A stretch of DNA of 64,000 nt from Corynebacterium ulcerans (GCF_900187135.1 NZ_LT906443.1:1612001-1676000); one strand, 5' to 3'. Positions 45,425-54,682 are shown, counted from the stretch's first letter. A program made the numbers and translations. Notes: generated by a model from the sequence alone, not told the origin.

Positions 45425-46258
45425 ATGCCTGAGCTAATTATTCGCCGCGTGCTAAGCAATAATGCTGTGCTCGCTGCGGAGAGCTGCTCAGAGGCGGGGG
45501 AGCGGATTCTGGTGGGGAAGGGCATAGGGTTTTCCAAAAAACCGGGGGACTATGTCGAGCACGGCGGTGGTAGCCGTGAGTATGTGGAGATTAGTGAGCA
45601 GCATCGTGCGCTTCTTGAGGGGCTGAGCAGCATTGATGAGGCCACCTTTCACGTTATTTCAGCGAGCATTGACATTGCTGCCGATGTTTTGGGCACGCTT
45701 CATCCGAGCGTCTATGTGATCCTCGCGGAGCATCTGTCCTTTGCTGTGCAGCGAGTCGGGCGGGGTGAAACTATCCGCAACTCCCTCGTCGCGGAGATCA
45801 AAGCGGTGGTTCCGGAGGAGTTTTCGGCCGCCGAACTGGTGGTCAACTATCTGAACACACACCTTGATTCGATTGTGCTGCCTATCGACGAAGCCGCGTT
45901 CATCGCCCTCCACCTCCACGCGGCCCGCACCGGCGGCACGGTGAAACAACCGCTCGCGGTGGCAAACAGGATCGGGAGGGTGACCGCAAAAGCTCGCAAG
46001 CTACTCGACGCCCCCACGGAAGCCGGGAATGACGCACTATCCATGGAGCTGGCCTTGGCTTATCGACGCCTCCAGCGCAAGCAGTTGCGCCATAACGTGC
46101 TGCTGGCGAGCGTCGAAAAGCTTTTACCGCGTGAGTATTCGGTCGCGGCGGCTTTGCTTGCTGACTTATCTGGCGAGCCGCAGCTCCCGCCGTCCGTGCG
46201 CGGGGAGGCTGCGTTCCTCGCGGTGTTTTTGCACGGTTGGACGCAAGAAAACAACTAA
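45425..46258 (+). CDS. BglG/LicT family PTS-controlled transcription antiterminator
   Basis: Protein of 277 residues: an RNA-binding CAT domain (about 1-60, ELIIRRVLSNNAVLA and VGKGIGFSKKPGD) followed by two PRD domains, with histidines such as in LHPSVYVILAEHL and ALHLHAA. Such proteins bind RAT RNA in the leader of sugar genes and are controlled by phosphorylation from the PTS. GAGGAG precedes the ATG. The first gene of a three-gene unit with the PTS permease and IIA, whose transcription it probably controls through the upstream RAT. Confidence 0.9.
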   Translation: MPELIIRRVLSNNAVLAAESCSEAGERILVGKGIGFSKKPGDYVEHGGGSREYVEISEQHRALLEGLSSIDEATFHVISASIDIAADVLGTLHPSVYVILAEHLSFAVQRVGRGETIRNSLVAEIKAVVPEEFSAAELVVNYLNTHLDSIVLPIDEAAFIALHLHAARTGGTVKQPLAVANRIGRVTAKARKLLDAPTEAGNDALSMELALAYRRLQRKQLRHNVLLASVEKLLPREYSVAAALLADLSGEPQLPPSVRGEAAFLAVFLHGWTQENN

Positions 46259-46286
46259 ATATCTCTCAATCTAAGAGAAGGGATAG

Positions 46287-47873
46287 ATGATGGGTTCTGT
46301 TATGAATGCCCTGCAGCGCCTGGGAAAGGCCCTGATGGGGGCGGTTGCGGTGCTACCGGTTGCGGCCATTTTGATGGGTATTGGTTATTGGATCGATCCT
46401 GTCGGCTGGGGAGCGGACAACACAGTTGCGGCAATCTTTATTCAATCGGGCTTAGCGATTCTGGATAATCTCGGTTGGATTTTTGCCATCGCTCTTGCCT
46501 TTGGACTGGCCAAAGACTCCAATGGCGCTGCGGCTCTGTCAGGTTTTGTGGGTTTTGCCACGATTACCCAGTTGATAGGGCCAAAAGCGGTAGCCAGCTA
46601 CAAAGGGATCGGTGATCCAACCAAACTGGAAGGCGATGCTGCCCTGGAATGGGCATCGCAGGGGTGGAGCGCCATCGGCGGCAAGAATGTGCTCTTTGGC
46701 ATTCTGGTCGGTGTGCTCGCGGCGTGGGTGTATGACAAGTTCCACGCGACAAAGTTGCCGGACTTCTTGGCTTTCTTCTCCGGTCGGCGACTTGTTCCGA
46801 TTCTGACTTCGTTCTTCTCAATAATCCTTTCCGGGATTATGTACTTTGTCTGGCCGATCATTTACAACGTGCTGTTTAACTTCGGTGAGTGGATTCAGGG
46901 CATGGGGCCTGCCGGCGCGGGCATCTATGGTTTTATTAACCGACTCCTGATCCCCACTGGTCTACACCACGCAGTCAACTCGATCTTCTGGTTCGACGTG
47001 ATCGGTATTAATGACATCGGTAAATTCCTTGGCGGCGGCAAGACCATTGAGGCTGCCCAAGCAGCCACGGACGCCGCATCCTGTCCCGGCAACTGGATCG
47101 ATGGGTCGTGCCAGGTTGTGGGTGTTATCGGCCAGTATCAGGCGGGATTCTTCCCAGTGATGATGTTTGGTCTGCCCGGTGCTGCACTGGCTATATATCT
47201 ACGCGCGGAAGCTAAGCGTAAGAAGGTCGTTGGCTCCTTGATGCTTGCTGGTGCATTGGCTGCGTTCTTCACTGGCGTGACGGAGCCATTGGAGTTTTCC
47301 TTCATGTTCCTAGCTCCAGTTTTGTATGTTGTCCATGCGCTTCTTACTGGTCTGTCGCTCTTTATCGCTTCCGTCTTCCACTGGACGGCAGGGTTCGGAT
47401 TCTCCGCGGGCTTTATTGACATGTTCCTTTCCGCGCAGAACCCGCTGGCACACCAGTGGTGGATGTTGCTGGTCCTGGGAGTGGTCTACTTTGCGCTGTA
47501 TTTTGGCATCTTCTACACTCTCATCGGCGTCCTACACCTCAAGACCCCAGGGCGGGAAGATGAGGAGGAATCGGAGTCGGAAAGCACGGCAGATGCCTCC
47601 ACGTCTGGGATGTCGGCACAGATTATTGACGGTCTAGGCGGGCCGAGCAACATCGACGTTGTGGATTATTGCGCTACTCGTTTGCGCGTGACTGTTCGAG
47701 ATTCTGATCGCGTTGATGAACCTGCGATCAAACGAGCAGGCGTGATCGGCGTGATGCGCCCCGGCGCTAAAAACGTGCAGGTAGTGATCGGTCCTCAGGT
47801 GCAATTTGTCTACGATGAAGTCGCCGCACAGCTGGCCGGAAAAGTGTCGCTGAAAGGTGAACAGGGCGAATAA
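46287..47873 (+). CDS. PTS EIICB, glucose/N-acetylglucosamine family
   Basis: Permease of 528 residues: a IIC membrane domain (about 1-420) and a IIB domain with phospho-Cys462 in DYCATRLRV. LIPTGLHHAVNSIFWFDVI resembles NagE-type GlcNAc permeases more than PtsG, so GlcNAc is the best guess and glucose or another sugar possible. The linker is highly acidic (EDEEESESES). The downstream gene supplies IIA; the two overlap by 1 bp (TAATG). Controlled with the upstream antiterminator. Confidence 0.87.
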   Translation: MMGSVMNALQRLGKALMGAVAVLPVAAILMGIGYWIDPVGWGADNTVAAIFIQSGLAILDNLGWIFAIALAFGLAKDSNGAAALSGFVGFATITQLIGPKAVASYKGIGDPTKLEGDAALEWASQGWSAIGGKNVLFGILVGVLAAWVYDKFHATKLPDFLAFFSGRRLVPILTSFFSIILSGIMYFVWPIIYNVLFNFGEWIQGMGPAGAGIYGFINRLLIPTGLHHAVNSIFWFDVIGINDIGKFLGGGKTIEAAQAATDAASCPGNWIDGSCQVVGVIGQYQAGFFPVMMFGLPGAALAIYLRAEAKRKKVVGSLMLAGALAAFFTGVTEPLEFSFMFLAPVLYVVHALLTGLSLFIASVFHWTAGFGFSAGFIDMFLSAQNPLAHQWWMLLVLGVVYFALYFGIFYTLIGVLHLKTPGREDEEESESESTADASTSGMSAQIIDGLGGPSNIDVVDYCATRLRVTVRDSDRVDEPAIKRAGVIGVMRPGAKNVQVVIGPQVQFVYDEVAAQLAGKVSLKGEQGE

Positions 47874-48346
47874 TGTTTGGGTTTGCCAAGAAGAAAGTCG
47901 TTGTTATTCCGCCTATCGACGCCCCCTTGCTACCGCTTAGCTCCGTCAGCGACGAAGTATTCTCCTCAGGGATGATGGGACAAGGATTCGCCGTTGAGCC
48001 TGCACAAGAAACGGGAAGCGCAGGTTCCGTGGATATTGTGGCGCCAGTATCGGGAACACTGGTCACGGTGTTCAAAACCGGGCATGCTTTTGCTATCAAG
48101 ACTCCCGATGGTCTTGAAGTGCTTGTTCATATCGGTCTTGACACCGTTGCGATGGCAGGACGCGGTTTTGTTGCCCACAAAACATCCGGACAGGACGTAG
48201 CTCAAGGGGAAACGGTGATCACCGTAGATTTTGATGCAGTACGAGCAGCCGGATACGATCCCGTCACCCTTGTGGTTTTTACCAATAAGAAATGCGTGGA
48301 TCGTGTGGAAACAGGTGCAGAAAAAGCGACGGTGTTTCTGAATTAA
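47873..48346 (+). CDS. PTS EIIA, glucose family (Crr-like)
   Basis: Phosphocarrier of 157 residues. Active-site histidines are His71 (TGHAF) and His86 (LVHIGLDTV), the second being the phosphorylated one by family alignment. VAPVSGTLV precedes. It passes phosphate from HPr to the IIB domain of the preceding gene. Followed by a strong two-tier hairpin at 48368. Confidence 0.9.
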   Translation: MFGFAKKKVVVIPPIDAPLLPLSSVSDEVFSSGMMGQGFAVEPAQETGSAGSVDIVAPVSGTLVTVFKTGHAFAIKTPDGLEVLVHIGLDTVAMAGRGFVAHKTSGQDVAQGETVITVDFDAVRAAGYDPVTLVVFTNKKCVDRVETGAEKATVFLN

Positions 48347-48367
48347 CCCCACCTGCTAAAAAGAATT

Positions 48368-48412
48368 TTAATCCCCTGTATAACCGCATTGCGGCTCATT
48401 GCAGGGGATTAA
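48368..48412 (+). terminator. terminator after PTS operon
   Basis: Perfect 11-bp outer stem TTAATCCCCTG / CAGGGGATTAA. The 23-nt interior contains a second hairpin (CCGCATTGCGG). TTCT follows. Confidence 0.75.
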
Positions 48413-48505
48413 TTCTATCTAGCAGATTTTGTTGTGCAGCTTTTCTTGTCCTATGCGCGTAGAGTCGGCCTAACACATTTACGAGGCCGCTTTTTAGGAG
48501 GCGCA

Positions 48506-49309
48506 ATGTCCCCCATCCTGCACGGTGATCCTACGTGGATCGATCTTTCCACCCACGATCTTGAAGGATCACGAACCTTCTACAAGGAACTTTTCGGTTG
48601 GGAGTTCAACAGCCAGGGCGAAGAATATGGTGGCTACAACATCATCCTGTCGGAAGGTGAACCAGTCGGCGGCGCCATGGATTCCCACATGGGCCCTGAA
48701 GGCCGCTCCGAGACCCCGATGGCTCCCACCGCATGGACCATATACCTCAAGGTTGATGACATGGACGTCGCTCTCGCCGCTGCGCTGGAAACTGGCGGAC
48801 AGATCCTCCTCCCGTCTATGCAGGTAGGGACCTTGGGCTTCATGGCCATCGTGTCCGACCCCGCGGGCGGCGTGGTAGGTCTGTGGCAGGCTCTGGACTT
48901 CCCGGGCATCACGCGCGAAGCAGTCAACGGGCAACCTGCTTGGTTTGAAGTTATGACCAAGGACTTCGATGCAGCGGCACCGTTCTATGAAAAGGTCACC
49001 GGCTGGAAGCTGAGCTACATCGGTGAAGATGGACAGCCTGCCGACGAGCCAGGCGACGGAGTTCGCTACGCCGCCAACGCGCCGGGCGAGGCAGCTACGG
49101 CTGGCATGTGCGAGGCAAATTCCTTCCTTCCGGAAGAGATCCCCAGCCATTGGCGTACGTACTTTACGGTTGCTGACGTTGACGCGACCGTGAGCAAGCT
49201 TCAGGAGTTGGGCGGCCAGCTTCTCGACGGCCCCGTCGACACTCCTTTCGGCAGGATCGCCACAGTTGCAGACCCGCAGGGCGCAACGTTCCAGCTATCT
49301 AACCGTTAA
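48506..49309 (+). CDS. VOC family protein, two glyoxalase-fold domains (paralogue)
   Basis: Protein of 267 residues with two VOC domains: TWIDLSTHDLEGSRTFYKEL and AWFEVMTKDFDAAAPFYEKV. Similar in layout to the 8639 protein and to mycobacterial CFP30B, with an unknown reaction. The start at 48506 is supported by TAGGAGG (48495-48501); an upstream in-frame ATG at 48434 lacks support. Confidence 0.86.
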   Translation: MSPILHGDPTWIDLSTHDLEGSRTFYKELFGWEFNSQGEEYGGYNIILSEGEPVGGAMDSHMGPEGRSETPMAPTAWTIYLKVDDMDVALAAALETGGQILLPSMQVGTLGFMAIVSDPAGGVVGLWQALDFPGITREAVNGQPAWFEVMTKDFDAAAPFYEKVTGWKLSYIGEDGQPADEPGDGVRYAANAPGEAATAGMCEANSFLPEEIPSHWRTYFTVADVDATVSKLQELGGQLLDGPVDTPFGRIATVADPQGATFQLSNR

Positions 49310-49418
49310 CCAGAATTAAGCGACTAATACTCGCTTTAAGCAGGTGTTTTGTTCGATGTATGCCAGTGGAGTATAGTTTAAATCCGTTGCACGGCATCGC
49401 GTCGAGCAATCCACCTAA

Positions 49419-49491
49419 GCGCCCGTAGCTCAACGGATAGAGCATCTGACTACGGATCAGAAGGTTGGGGGTTCGAATCCCTCCGGGCGCA
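49419..49491 (+). tRNA. tRNA-Arg (anticodon ACG), copy 2
   Basis: 73 nt, identical base for base to the copy at 42899. Acceptor GCGCCCG/CGGGCGC, anticodon ACG, discriminator A49491. Followed by an almost identical terminator. Confidence 0.95.
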
Positions 49492-49497
49492 CGGTTA

Positions 49498-49532
49498 AAA
49501 CCCCAGTTCACAGTATGTGTGGGCTGGGGTTT
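49498..49532 (+). terminator. terminator after tRNA-Arg copy 2
   Basis: AAACCCCAGTTCAC pairs with GTGGGCTGGGGTTT using two wobble pairs, then CTTTGT. It differs by one base from the hairpin at 42978. Confidence 0.75.
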
Positions 49533-49606
49533 CTTTGTGTCTGAGGTTGATGAGCCATTGGGATGTGGTGTTTGTTCTGACTCGACCGATGAAGTGGAGA
49601 CGTAGC

Positions 49607-49816
49607 ATGCTCAATATGTTTTTCCGAAAGCTCCCTGAAGCCATATTTTTCTCGTTGATCTCAGTGATCGTTTTGAACTGGCCTCCGAAAGAAATATTTT
49701 CTAGCGGGGATCGGATGTTAGCTGTAGCCGCGGTATTTGTGGCAACCACGATTGTGCTGGCAGTGTTGTTTGCGGCTGTGGAGACACTACTGAAGAAAAA
49801 TAAGCAGACCCCATAG
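49607..49816 (+). CDS. small hypothetical membrane protein
   Basis: Unrecognised protein of about 69 residues with two hydrophobic segments (AIFFSLISVIVLNW and LAVAAVFVATTIVLAVLFAA) and a basic tail (LLKKNKQTP). ATG 49607 has GGAG 7 nt upstream; ATG 49589 is an alternative. A shared terminator follows at 49805. Confidence 0.6.
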   Translation: MLNMFFRKLPEAIFFSLISVIVLNWPPKEIFSSGDRMLAVAAVFVATTIVLAVLFAAVETLLKKNKQTP

Positions 49817-49840
49817 CCTTTGTTTGGCGACTGGGGTCTG
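49805..49840. terminator. bidirectional terminator between convergent genes
   Basis: CAGACCCCA / TGGGGTCTG, 9-bp perfect stem with an 18-nt loop. AATTATTT follows on plus. It sits between the small membrane protein and the convergent secreted protein gene. Confidence 0.65.
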
Positions 49841-49846
49841 AATTAT

Positions 49847-50533
49847 TTATATGATTTTAAAGGCTCGCAAAATTGGCGACAGTAAGTTGGTCAGACTGTC
49901 AAAAATCGCTCCGGGGAATGATCCTGAAAGCCAGGAGGGAAGGGTTCTTTCTACGCGGATTTTAGGACCATCGGGAGAAGTGAGCACGGTGTTACTGTCA
50001 CTATTGCTGAGCTGAAGCCTGGTGGAAGGATCTCCGGTTGTTCGTACACCTACGGTGTAGGAGTACTCCAGTGTGGTATCGAGTGTGATCGATTTAGGCT
50101 TCCCGTCATTTGTTCTAAAAATCACGCGATCTGCCTGGGAAGTCGCATTCCAGCCTGCGGTTGATAACGCATGAGGGCCATTGCCGCCCTCTTTGAACGT
50201 AATTGATTCTGTGTGGAGTCGTCCTACGGAAGGAACAAATTCCGTAAGTTCGCTGAATTCCGTTCTTCCGCCTTGTGATTCAATTTTGACTGAAATGGTG
50301 TCGCCTGGCCGTACAATTATGGAATTGCTGCCAGGATCTGTACGGGCTGTTCCTTTGGTGCTACTTACGGTAAAAGTCTTTGTGATTTTTGCCTGTGTGG
50401 GAAGCATTGTCGTGCTGGTAAGGGTATTGCTCTGCTGCTCGGAAGCTGCCGCGGGGTGTAGTGACGCGATTGCTAGGACAGTGGCGGCGGCTGTGGCCGC
50501 GTAAAAACGGGATGCTGTGGTACTAAAGTGCAT
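49847..50533 (-). CDS. secreted hypothetical protein
   Basis: Exported protein of 228 residues with a Sec signal peptide (about 1-30, AATAAATVLAIASLHPAAASE, cleaved near AAA-SE). The mature part is beta-rich and Ser/Thr-rich (SIIVRPGDTISVKIESQGG), suggesting an Ig-like or jelly-roll domain. The C-terminal 20 residues are hydrophobic (FDSLTNLLSPILRAFKII) without LPXTG. No family recognised. Preceded by two AT-rich palindromes that may hold its regulation. Confidence 0.75.
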   Translation of the reverse strand: MHFSTTASRFYAATAAATVLAIASLHPAAASEQQSNTLTSTTMLPTQAKITKTFTVSSTKGTARTDPGSNSIIVRPGDTISVKIESQGGRTEFSELTEFVPSVGRLHTESITFKEGGNGPHALSTAGWNATSQADRVIFRTNDGKPKSITLDTTLEYSYTVGVRTTGDPSTRLQLSNSDSNTVLTSPDGPKIRVERTLPSWLSGSFPGAIFDSLTNLLSPILRAFKII

Positions 50534-50563
50534 AAAAACCTTGCCTGTATATCGTGTTTAATA

Positions 50564-50608
50564 AAGCTTAAATTTAACTAAATTTAAGCTTAGATTAGAT
50601 ATATCTAA
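50564..50608 (-). promoter_or_regulatory. paired AT-rich palindromes upstream of secreted-protein gene
   Basis: 50564-50591 is a perfect inverted repeat (AAGCTTAAATTTA, AC, TAAATTTAAGCTT). 50595-50608 is a perfect 14-bp palindrome (TTAGATATATCTAA). Both lie 31-75 bp before the ATG at 50533, in a run far richer in A+T than the neighbourhood, as expected of a promoter with operators. The regulator is unknown. Confidence 0.5.
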
Positions 50609-50736
50609 AATAGCTTCGCTTTGCAAAACCATGCGGGCTTGCATCTCTATCGCGTGGGGTGCTGACTGGGAACCTTCATCCAATATCCAGATGAAGGTGA
50701 AGGTCTTACGCTGGGGAGATTGCTGAACCTCCTCGT

Positions 50737-52122
50737 CTACGCCACAACTGCAGCCAGTACATCGAGGGCTTTTATCAGGGTCTGATCGTCATGGGACCCG
50801 AAGCCAAAGACGATGCCATTGTCGCCGGGTGCAGAGTTTTCACCGGCGCCTCCCCAATAGCTGGAGAGTCCAACGATATGAATGCCACGGTCGGCGCAAT
50901 CCGCTATAACTTCTGCTTCGGGGCGCTGACAGGAGAGGACCGCGTGGAGGCCGCCATCAATGGGGCGTAATTCTGCGGAGTTGAGGTGGCCAAGTTTTGC
51001 GGACACCATTTCGCGTCGGCGCCGGTAGATGCGTCTAAGTCGTTGGGTGCGGCGTCGTAACGCTCCTGTGGCAAGGTAGCGAGCAATCGCATCCTGGGAA
51101 ATTGCGCTCACTGGCTGGCCGAGCGTGGCGCGTAAGTCGCGCAAGGTATTCGCGATATGAGGTGGAGCGACCAGATACCCGGTGGCTACCTGCGGGGCGA
51201 TGACCGAGGAGAACGTGCCCAAAAGGACAGCGCGCTCGGGGTTGATAGCGGTGAGGGCTGGCAGAGGCATGCCGACGTATCGAAGCTCGGAATCAAAATC
51301 GTCTTCGATGATAAGGGAATCTGTGTCGCTGGCCCACGCAGAGAGTGCTGTGCGTCGTGCGGCAGAGAGCGAGCCGCCATGCGGGTACTGGTGGCTCGGG
51401 GTAACCAGCACCGCGTCGAGGCCATCATGGAGGGAATCGGGGTTGAGTCCCTCGGCGTCGGTGGGAAGGTTGCTTGTGCGATGTCCCAGCGCATGAGGTA
51501 TACGCCGGAGGCTGGGATATCCGGGCGATTCCACACCGATAGTCAGGCGGTGCTGGGAAGGCGTGAGCAGGAGACTGAGCCCCTCGCGAGCCCCGGCCGT
51601 GACCACAATCTGCTCGGGATCTGCGATGAGGCCGCGCATATGGCGCAGATGTTCGGCGATTTCCATGCGGAGTTGGGGAAGCCCAAGAGGATCGGATACT
51701 GCCGGCGGAGTTGAGCATGCGGCACGCCAGGCGGCGCGCCAGGAGGAATCGGCAAGCGTGGCAGTGTCGGGGATGCCGGGTTCCAGATTGAGAAGCGGAG
51801 GAGGGGAGGGGTGTCTGGGGGTGTGACTGATTGGGGGTGGTGGGGATTGTAAGGCCGCGAGCTGAGGGTTAATCGTGGTTCCTGATCCATGTGATGCAAG
51901 GAGATACCCCTCAGCGGTGAGTTGTTCATAGGCGGCCACGACTGTTCCCCGGGAGACCCCTAGCTGGGTGGCGAGCGTGCGTGAGCTGGGAATATGGTCG
52001 CCGGGTGCGATGATTCTTTGGGATACCAAAGAGCGGATATGCGAGGTGATTTGAACTGGGAGCGGTTGCGATGACGACGGGTCCACGGCGATAGAGAGCT
52101 GGGTGACTAGTTCGGATCGCAT
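50737..52122 (-). CDS. pdxR: MocR-type regulator of pyridoxal phosphate synthesis
   Basis: Regulator of 461 residues: an N-terminal GntR winged helix ([35 protein letters not shown]) and a C-terminal aminotransferase class I domain (about 110-461). Divergent from pdxS with an exact match to the known corynebacterial PdxR site between them, so it is PdxR, activator of pdxST. The start at 52122 is chosen because the region upstream holds the operator. Confidence 0.93.
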   Translation of the reverse strand: MRSELVTQLSIAVDPSSSQPLPVQITSHIRSLVSQRIIAPGDHIPSSRTLATQLGVSRGTVVAAYEQLTAEGYLLASHGSGTTINPQLAALQSPPPPISHTPRHPSPPPLLNLEPGIPDTATLADSSWRAAWRAACSTPPAVSDPLGLPQLRMEIAEHLRHMRGLIADPEQIVVTAGAREGLSLLLTPSQHRLTIGVESPGYPSLRRIPHALGHRTSNLPTDAEGLNPDSLHDGLDAVLVTPSHQYPHGGSLSAARRTALSAWASDTDSLIIEDDFDSELRYVGMPLPALTAINPERAVLLGTFSSVIAPQVATGYLVAPPHIANTLRDLRATLGQPVSAISQDAIARYLATGALRRRTQRLRRIYRRRREMVSAKLGHLNSAELRPIDGGLHAVLSCQRPEAEVIADCADRGIHIVGLSSYWGGAGENSAPGDNGIVFGFGSHDDQTLIKALDVLAAVVA

Positions 52123-52139
52123 GTGCTTATTTTCTTTCG

Positions 52140-52192
52140 AAAAGTGGTCTAGTGCAACATGCATTATTTGGATCTGGTAGTAGACCACTTTT
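52140..52192. promoter_or_regulatory. PdxR operator pair in pdxR-pdxS intergenic region
   Basis: AAAAGTGGTCTA at 52140-52151 and its exact inverse TAGACCACTTTT at 52181-52192. Both contain the C. glutamicum PdxR motif AAAGTGGWCTA as remembered. The two sites face each other 29 bp apart. Confidence 0.85.
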
Positions 52193-52211
52193 GTGGGCTT
52201 GGATGGAACCC

Positions 52212-53108
52212 ATGACTGAAACACCAACTTCTACAGCCACCACCCGCGTCAAACGCGGTCTCGCAGATATGCTCAAAGGCGGCGTCATCATGGACGTGGT
52301 CACACCCGAGCAAGCCCGCATCGCAGAGGACGCTGGGGCGTCGGCAGTGATGGCGCTCGAACGCGTTCCAGCGGATATCCGGTCGCAAGGTGGAGTTGCC
52401 CGGATGAGCGACCCCGATTTGATCGAGGGGATCGTCAACGCAGTCTCCATCCCGGTCATGGCGAAAGCCCGTATCGGACATTTTGTAGAGGCTCAGATTC
52501 TTGAGTCCCTGGGAGTCGATTTCATCGATGAATCCGAGGTCCTTAGCCCCGCCGACTACACCAACCACATAGACAAATGGAATTTCACAGTGCCGTTTGT
52601 GTGCGGCGCTACCAACCTTGGGGAGGCACTGCGCCGAGTCACCGAGGGTGCTGCGATGATTCGATCCAAAGGCGAGGCCGGTACCGGTGACGTTTCCGAG
52701 GCCGTCAAACACCTGCGGACCATTCGCGGCGATATTAATCGTTTACGCAGCATGGATGCCGATGAACTCTATGTGGCAGCTAAGGAGCTTCAGGCACCTT
52801 ATGATCTGGTCAAGGAAGTCGCCGAAACGGGCAAGCTTCCCGTCGTCATGTTCGTGGCCGGGGGCGTGGCAACGCCTGCCGACGCCGCACTCGTCATGCA
52901 GATGGGCGCCGAAGGCGTGTTCGTGGGATCCGGAATCTTCAAATCCGGCAATCCCGCCGCGCGCGCCGCAGCCATCGTTAAAGCCACCACGCTATACGAC
53001 GACCCCGCGGCCCTCGCTGAAGTCTCGCGTGGATTGGGCGAAGCCATGGTAGGCATCAACGTAGCGGACGTTCCCGCACCCCACCGGCTTGCAGAACGCG
53101 GATGGTAA
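52212..53108 (+). CDS. pdxS: pyridoxal 5'-phosphate synthase lyase subunit
   Basis: TIM-barrel subunit of 298 residues that makes PLP from ribose 5-phosphate, glyceraldehyde 3-phosphate and ammonia supplied by PdxT. The active-site Lys85 lies in [11 protein letters not shown], and [13 protein letters not shown] is conserved. GGATGG precedes the ATG. Its 3' end overlaps pdxT by 7 bp. Controlled by PdxR. Confidence 0.96.
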   Translation: MTETPTSTATTRVKRGLADMLKGGVIMDVVTPEQARIAEDAGASAVMALERVPADIRSQGGVARMSDPDLIEGIVNAVSIPVMAKARIGHFVEAQILESLGVDFIDESEVLSPADYTNHIDKWNFTVPFVCGATNLGEALRRVTEGAAMIRSKGEAGTGDVSEAVKHLRTIRGDINRLRSMDADELYVAAKELQAPYDLVKEVAETGKLPVVMFVAGGVATPADAALVMQMGAEGVFVGSGIFKSGNPAARAAAIVKATTLYDDPAALAEVSRGLGEAMVGINVADVPAPHRLAERGW

Positions 53109-53677
53109 TCGGAGTTCTGGCGCTTCAGGGCGGTTTTGCTGAGCACATCGAGGTTTTATCCCAACTCGGAGTAGAGACGCGTCGCGTGCGCGTTCCCCAA
53201 GACCTCGAAGGGATTGAAGGGCTAGTGATACCCGGTGGTGAGTCCTCCGTGATAGACAAACTAGCTCGCTCCTTGGGCTTGGCGGTACCGCTTTCCCAAG
53301 TCATAGAGGAAGGACTGCCAGTTTTTGCTACCTGTGCGGGACTGATCTATCTAGGGCAAGTGGACAATCCTGCCCCTGGTCAGCGCAGTCTTGGATGCTT
53401 GGATGCGGTTGTACGAAGAAATGCTTTTGGCCGGCAGACCGACTCCTTTGACACCCGAGTACGCGTATTTGATCAGATAGAAGCCGATGTGTCCTTTATC
53501 CGGGCGCCGGAGATTATCTCGTGGGGACCAGCCGTCGAGGTGACTGCGCAGGTGGCAGAGCGCGTGGTGGGAGTGAAGCAGGGATTGATACACGCATATG
53601 CTTTTCACCCGGAGTCGGCAGGCGAAACTCGGTTGCATGAGGCGTGGCTGGGTGAGATAAGAGGTGGGCAGGAGTAG
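53102..53677 (+). CDS. pdxT: pyridoxal 5'-phosphate synthase glutaminase subunit
   Basis: Class I glutaminase of 191 residues delivering ammonia to PdxS. Catalytic triad Cys78 (FATCAG), His169 and Glu171 (HPES). [10 protein letters not shown] and LVIPGGESS are hallmark segments. Overlaps pdxS by 7 bp. Followed 25 bp later by a copy of the 78-bp palindromic element. Confidence 0.96.
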   Translation: MVIGVLALQGGFAEHIEVLSQLGVETRRVRVPQDLEGIEGLVIPGGESSVIDKLARSLGLAVPLSQVIEEGLPVFATCAGLIYLGQVDNPAPGQRSLGCLDAVVRRNAFGRQTDSFDTRVRVFDQIEADVSFIRAPEIISWGPAVEVTAQVAERVVGVKQGLIHAYAFHPESAGETRLHEAWLGEIRGGQE

Positions 53678-53702
53678 TTCCAACCAAAATTCCTGCCGGA
53701 AT

Positions 53703-53780
53703 TGTCGTTTTTGAGAACGCTAGAGCTTGTAGTGGGAGTGAATCCACAGGAGGCGCTTTCTACCGTTCTCAAAAACGACA
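53703..53780 (-). repeat. 78-bp palindromic element, copy 3 (inverted)
   Basis: 78 bp with ends TGTCGTTTTTGAGAACGC and GCGTTCTC-type right arm ending AAAAACGACA (ACCGTTCTC here). The core is in opposite orientation to copies 4 and 5 (minus strand TAGAAAGCGC, then CCTG). Right end lies 22 bp before the DUF559 gene, and the -35 region of its candidate promoter overlaps the repeat. Confidence 0.88.
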
Positions 53781-53802
53781 ACCCAGGCTATGCTCGTGCC
53801 TT

Positions 53803-54663
53803 ATGGGGGTTTATCGGGGGAATGAATCTGCTCGTGTTCTTCAATACCGAGTATCAAAAAATAAGCTATATAAAATCGGAGCTGGAATTTACTGGGAGGG
53901 CGTGCCTGACCCAGCCGAGTTGCTGAGAGAACTCACGTGGCAAGGCATGATGATTACTGGCCCAACACAATTGCAAGTGTATAAAGAGCAATCCGTTACG
54001 TTTCCACTGCATGTAGCCACTACGAGAGGTGTGAAAAGTACCAGGTTTATTAGGTTTCATCGGGTAAGAAACACCGACAGCTGTGGCTATCTGGGGTTGC
54101 GTTTGCACTCGGCAGTTTTCGCAGTCGCGTATATGGACGATGAAGCAGCGATCGAATTATTGGAAGAAGCCTACAAGGGAAAAGATGGTCTTGAGAGGCT
54201 TGAAAGTACTACGCGGAAACTTCCCAATCGAACAAGAAAACTCATTGCTCAAGCGGCGATAGGCACTGATTCTCCAGCTGAAAAGAACCTCATCTATGCG
54301 CTGCGTGACGCAGGATTACAGTGCACCAATAATGTGCTGATCGGGGATTATCGGTGGGACATCAAAGTAGGAAATGTACTTATCGAGGTTGACGGCTATG
54401 CACACCATGGCCTTATGGCGGAAAACCGTACGCAATTCCGAATCGATCGTTGGAAAGCTAACGATGCTGCGCTAAGGGGATTTATCGTACTTCGGTACTC
54501 GGCTCGATGCGTGTTTGATCATGAACGAATCATCGTTGAGCAGATTAAAACCGCAGTGGAGTGTGCTCCGGAAAGCCTGCCGAAAACCCTGCCAGAAATT
54601 AATGAAGAGCCGATGTGGCGCCGTGGTTTCTGGAAATGGGGGTCATACTGGGATCTGGATTAA
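53803..54663 (+). CDS. DUF559/Vsr-like PD-(D/E)XK nuclease-fold protein bracketed by repeats
   Basis: Protein of 286 residues. The C-terminal part (about 155-255) has a Vsr-like restriction-fold core: Glu160 in SPAEKNLIYALRDAG, Asp186 and Glu195/Asp197 in YRWDIKVGNVLIEVDG, then RIDRWKANDAALRGFIVLRY. The N-terminal ~150 residues resemble the AbiEi-like wing-helix-plus-extension often found before DUF559. TATGCT at 53789-53794 would give a leaderless start at 53803. It stands alone between two inverted copies of the palindromic repeat. Nuclease activity is inferred; natural target unknown. Confidence 0.72.
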   Translation: MGVYRGNESARVLQYRVSKNKLYKIGAGIYWEGVPDPAELLRELTWQGMMITGPTQLQVYKEQSVTFPLHVATTRGVKSTRFIRFHRVRNTDSCGYLGLRLHSAVFAVAYMDDEAAIELLEEAYKGKDGLERLESTTRKLPNRTRKLIAQAAIGTDSPAEKNLIYALRDAGLQCTNNVLIGDYRWDIKVGNVLIEVDGYAHHGLMAENRTQFRIDRWKANDAALRGFIVLRYSARCVFDHERIIVEQIKTAVECAPESLPKTLPEINEEPMWRRGFWKWGSYWDLD

Positions 54664-54682
54664 GCCGATAGCATAGCGTCTT

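Noticed and set aside
48461..48481. GGCCTAAC half-site before the second VOC gene as an iron box
   Set aside because: Only one half-site is present and no symmetric partner exists.
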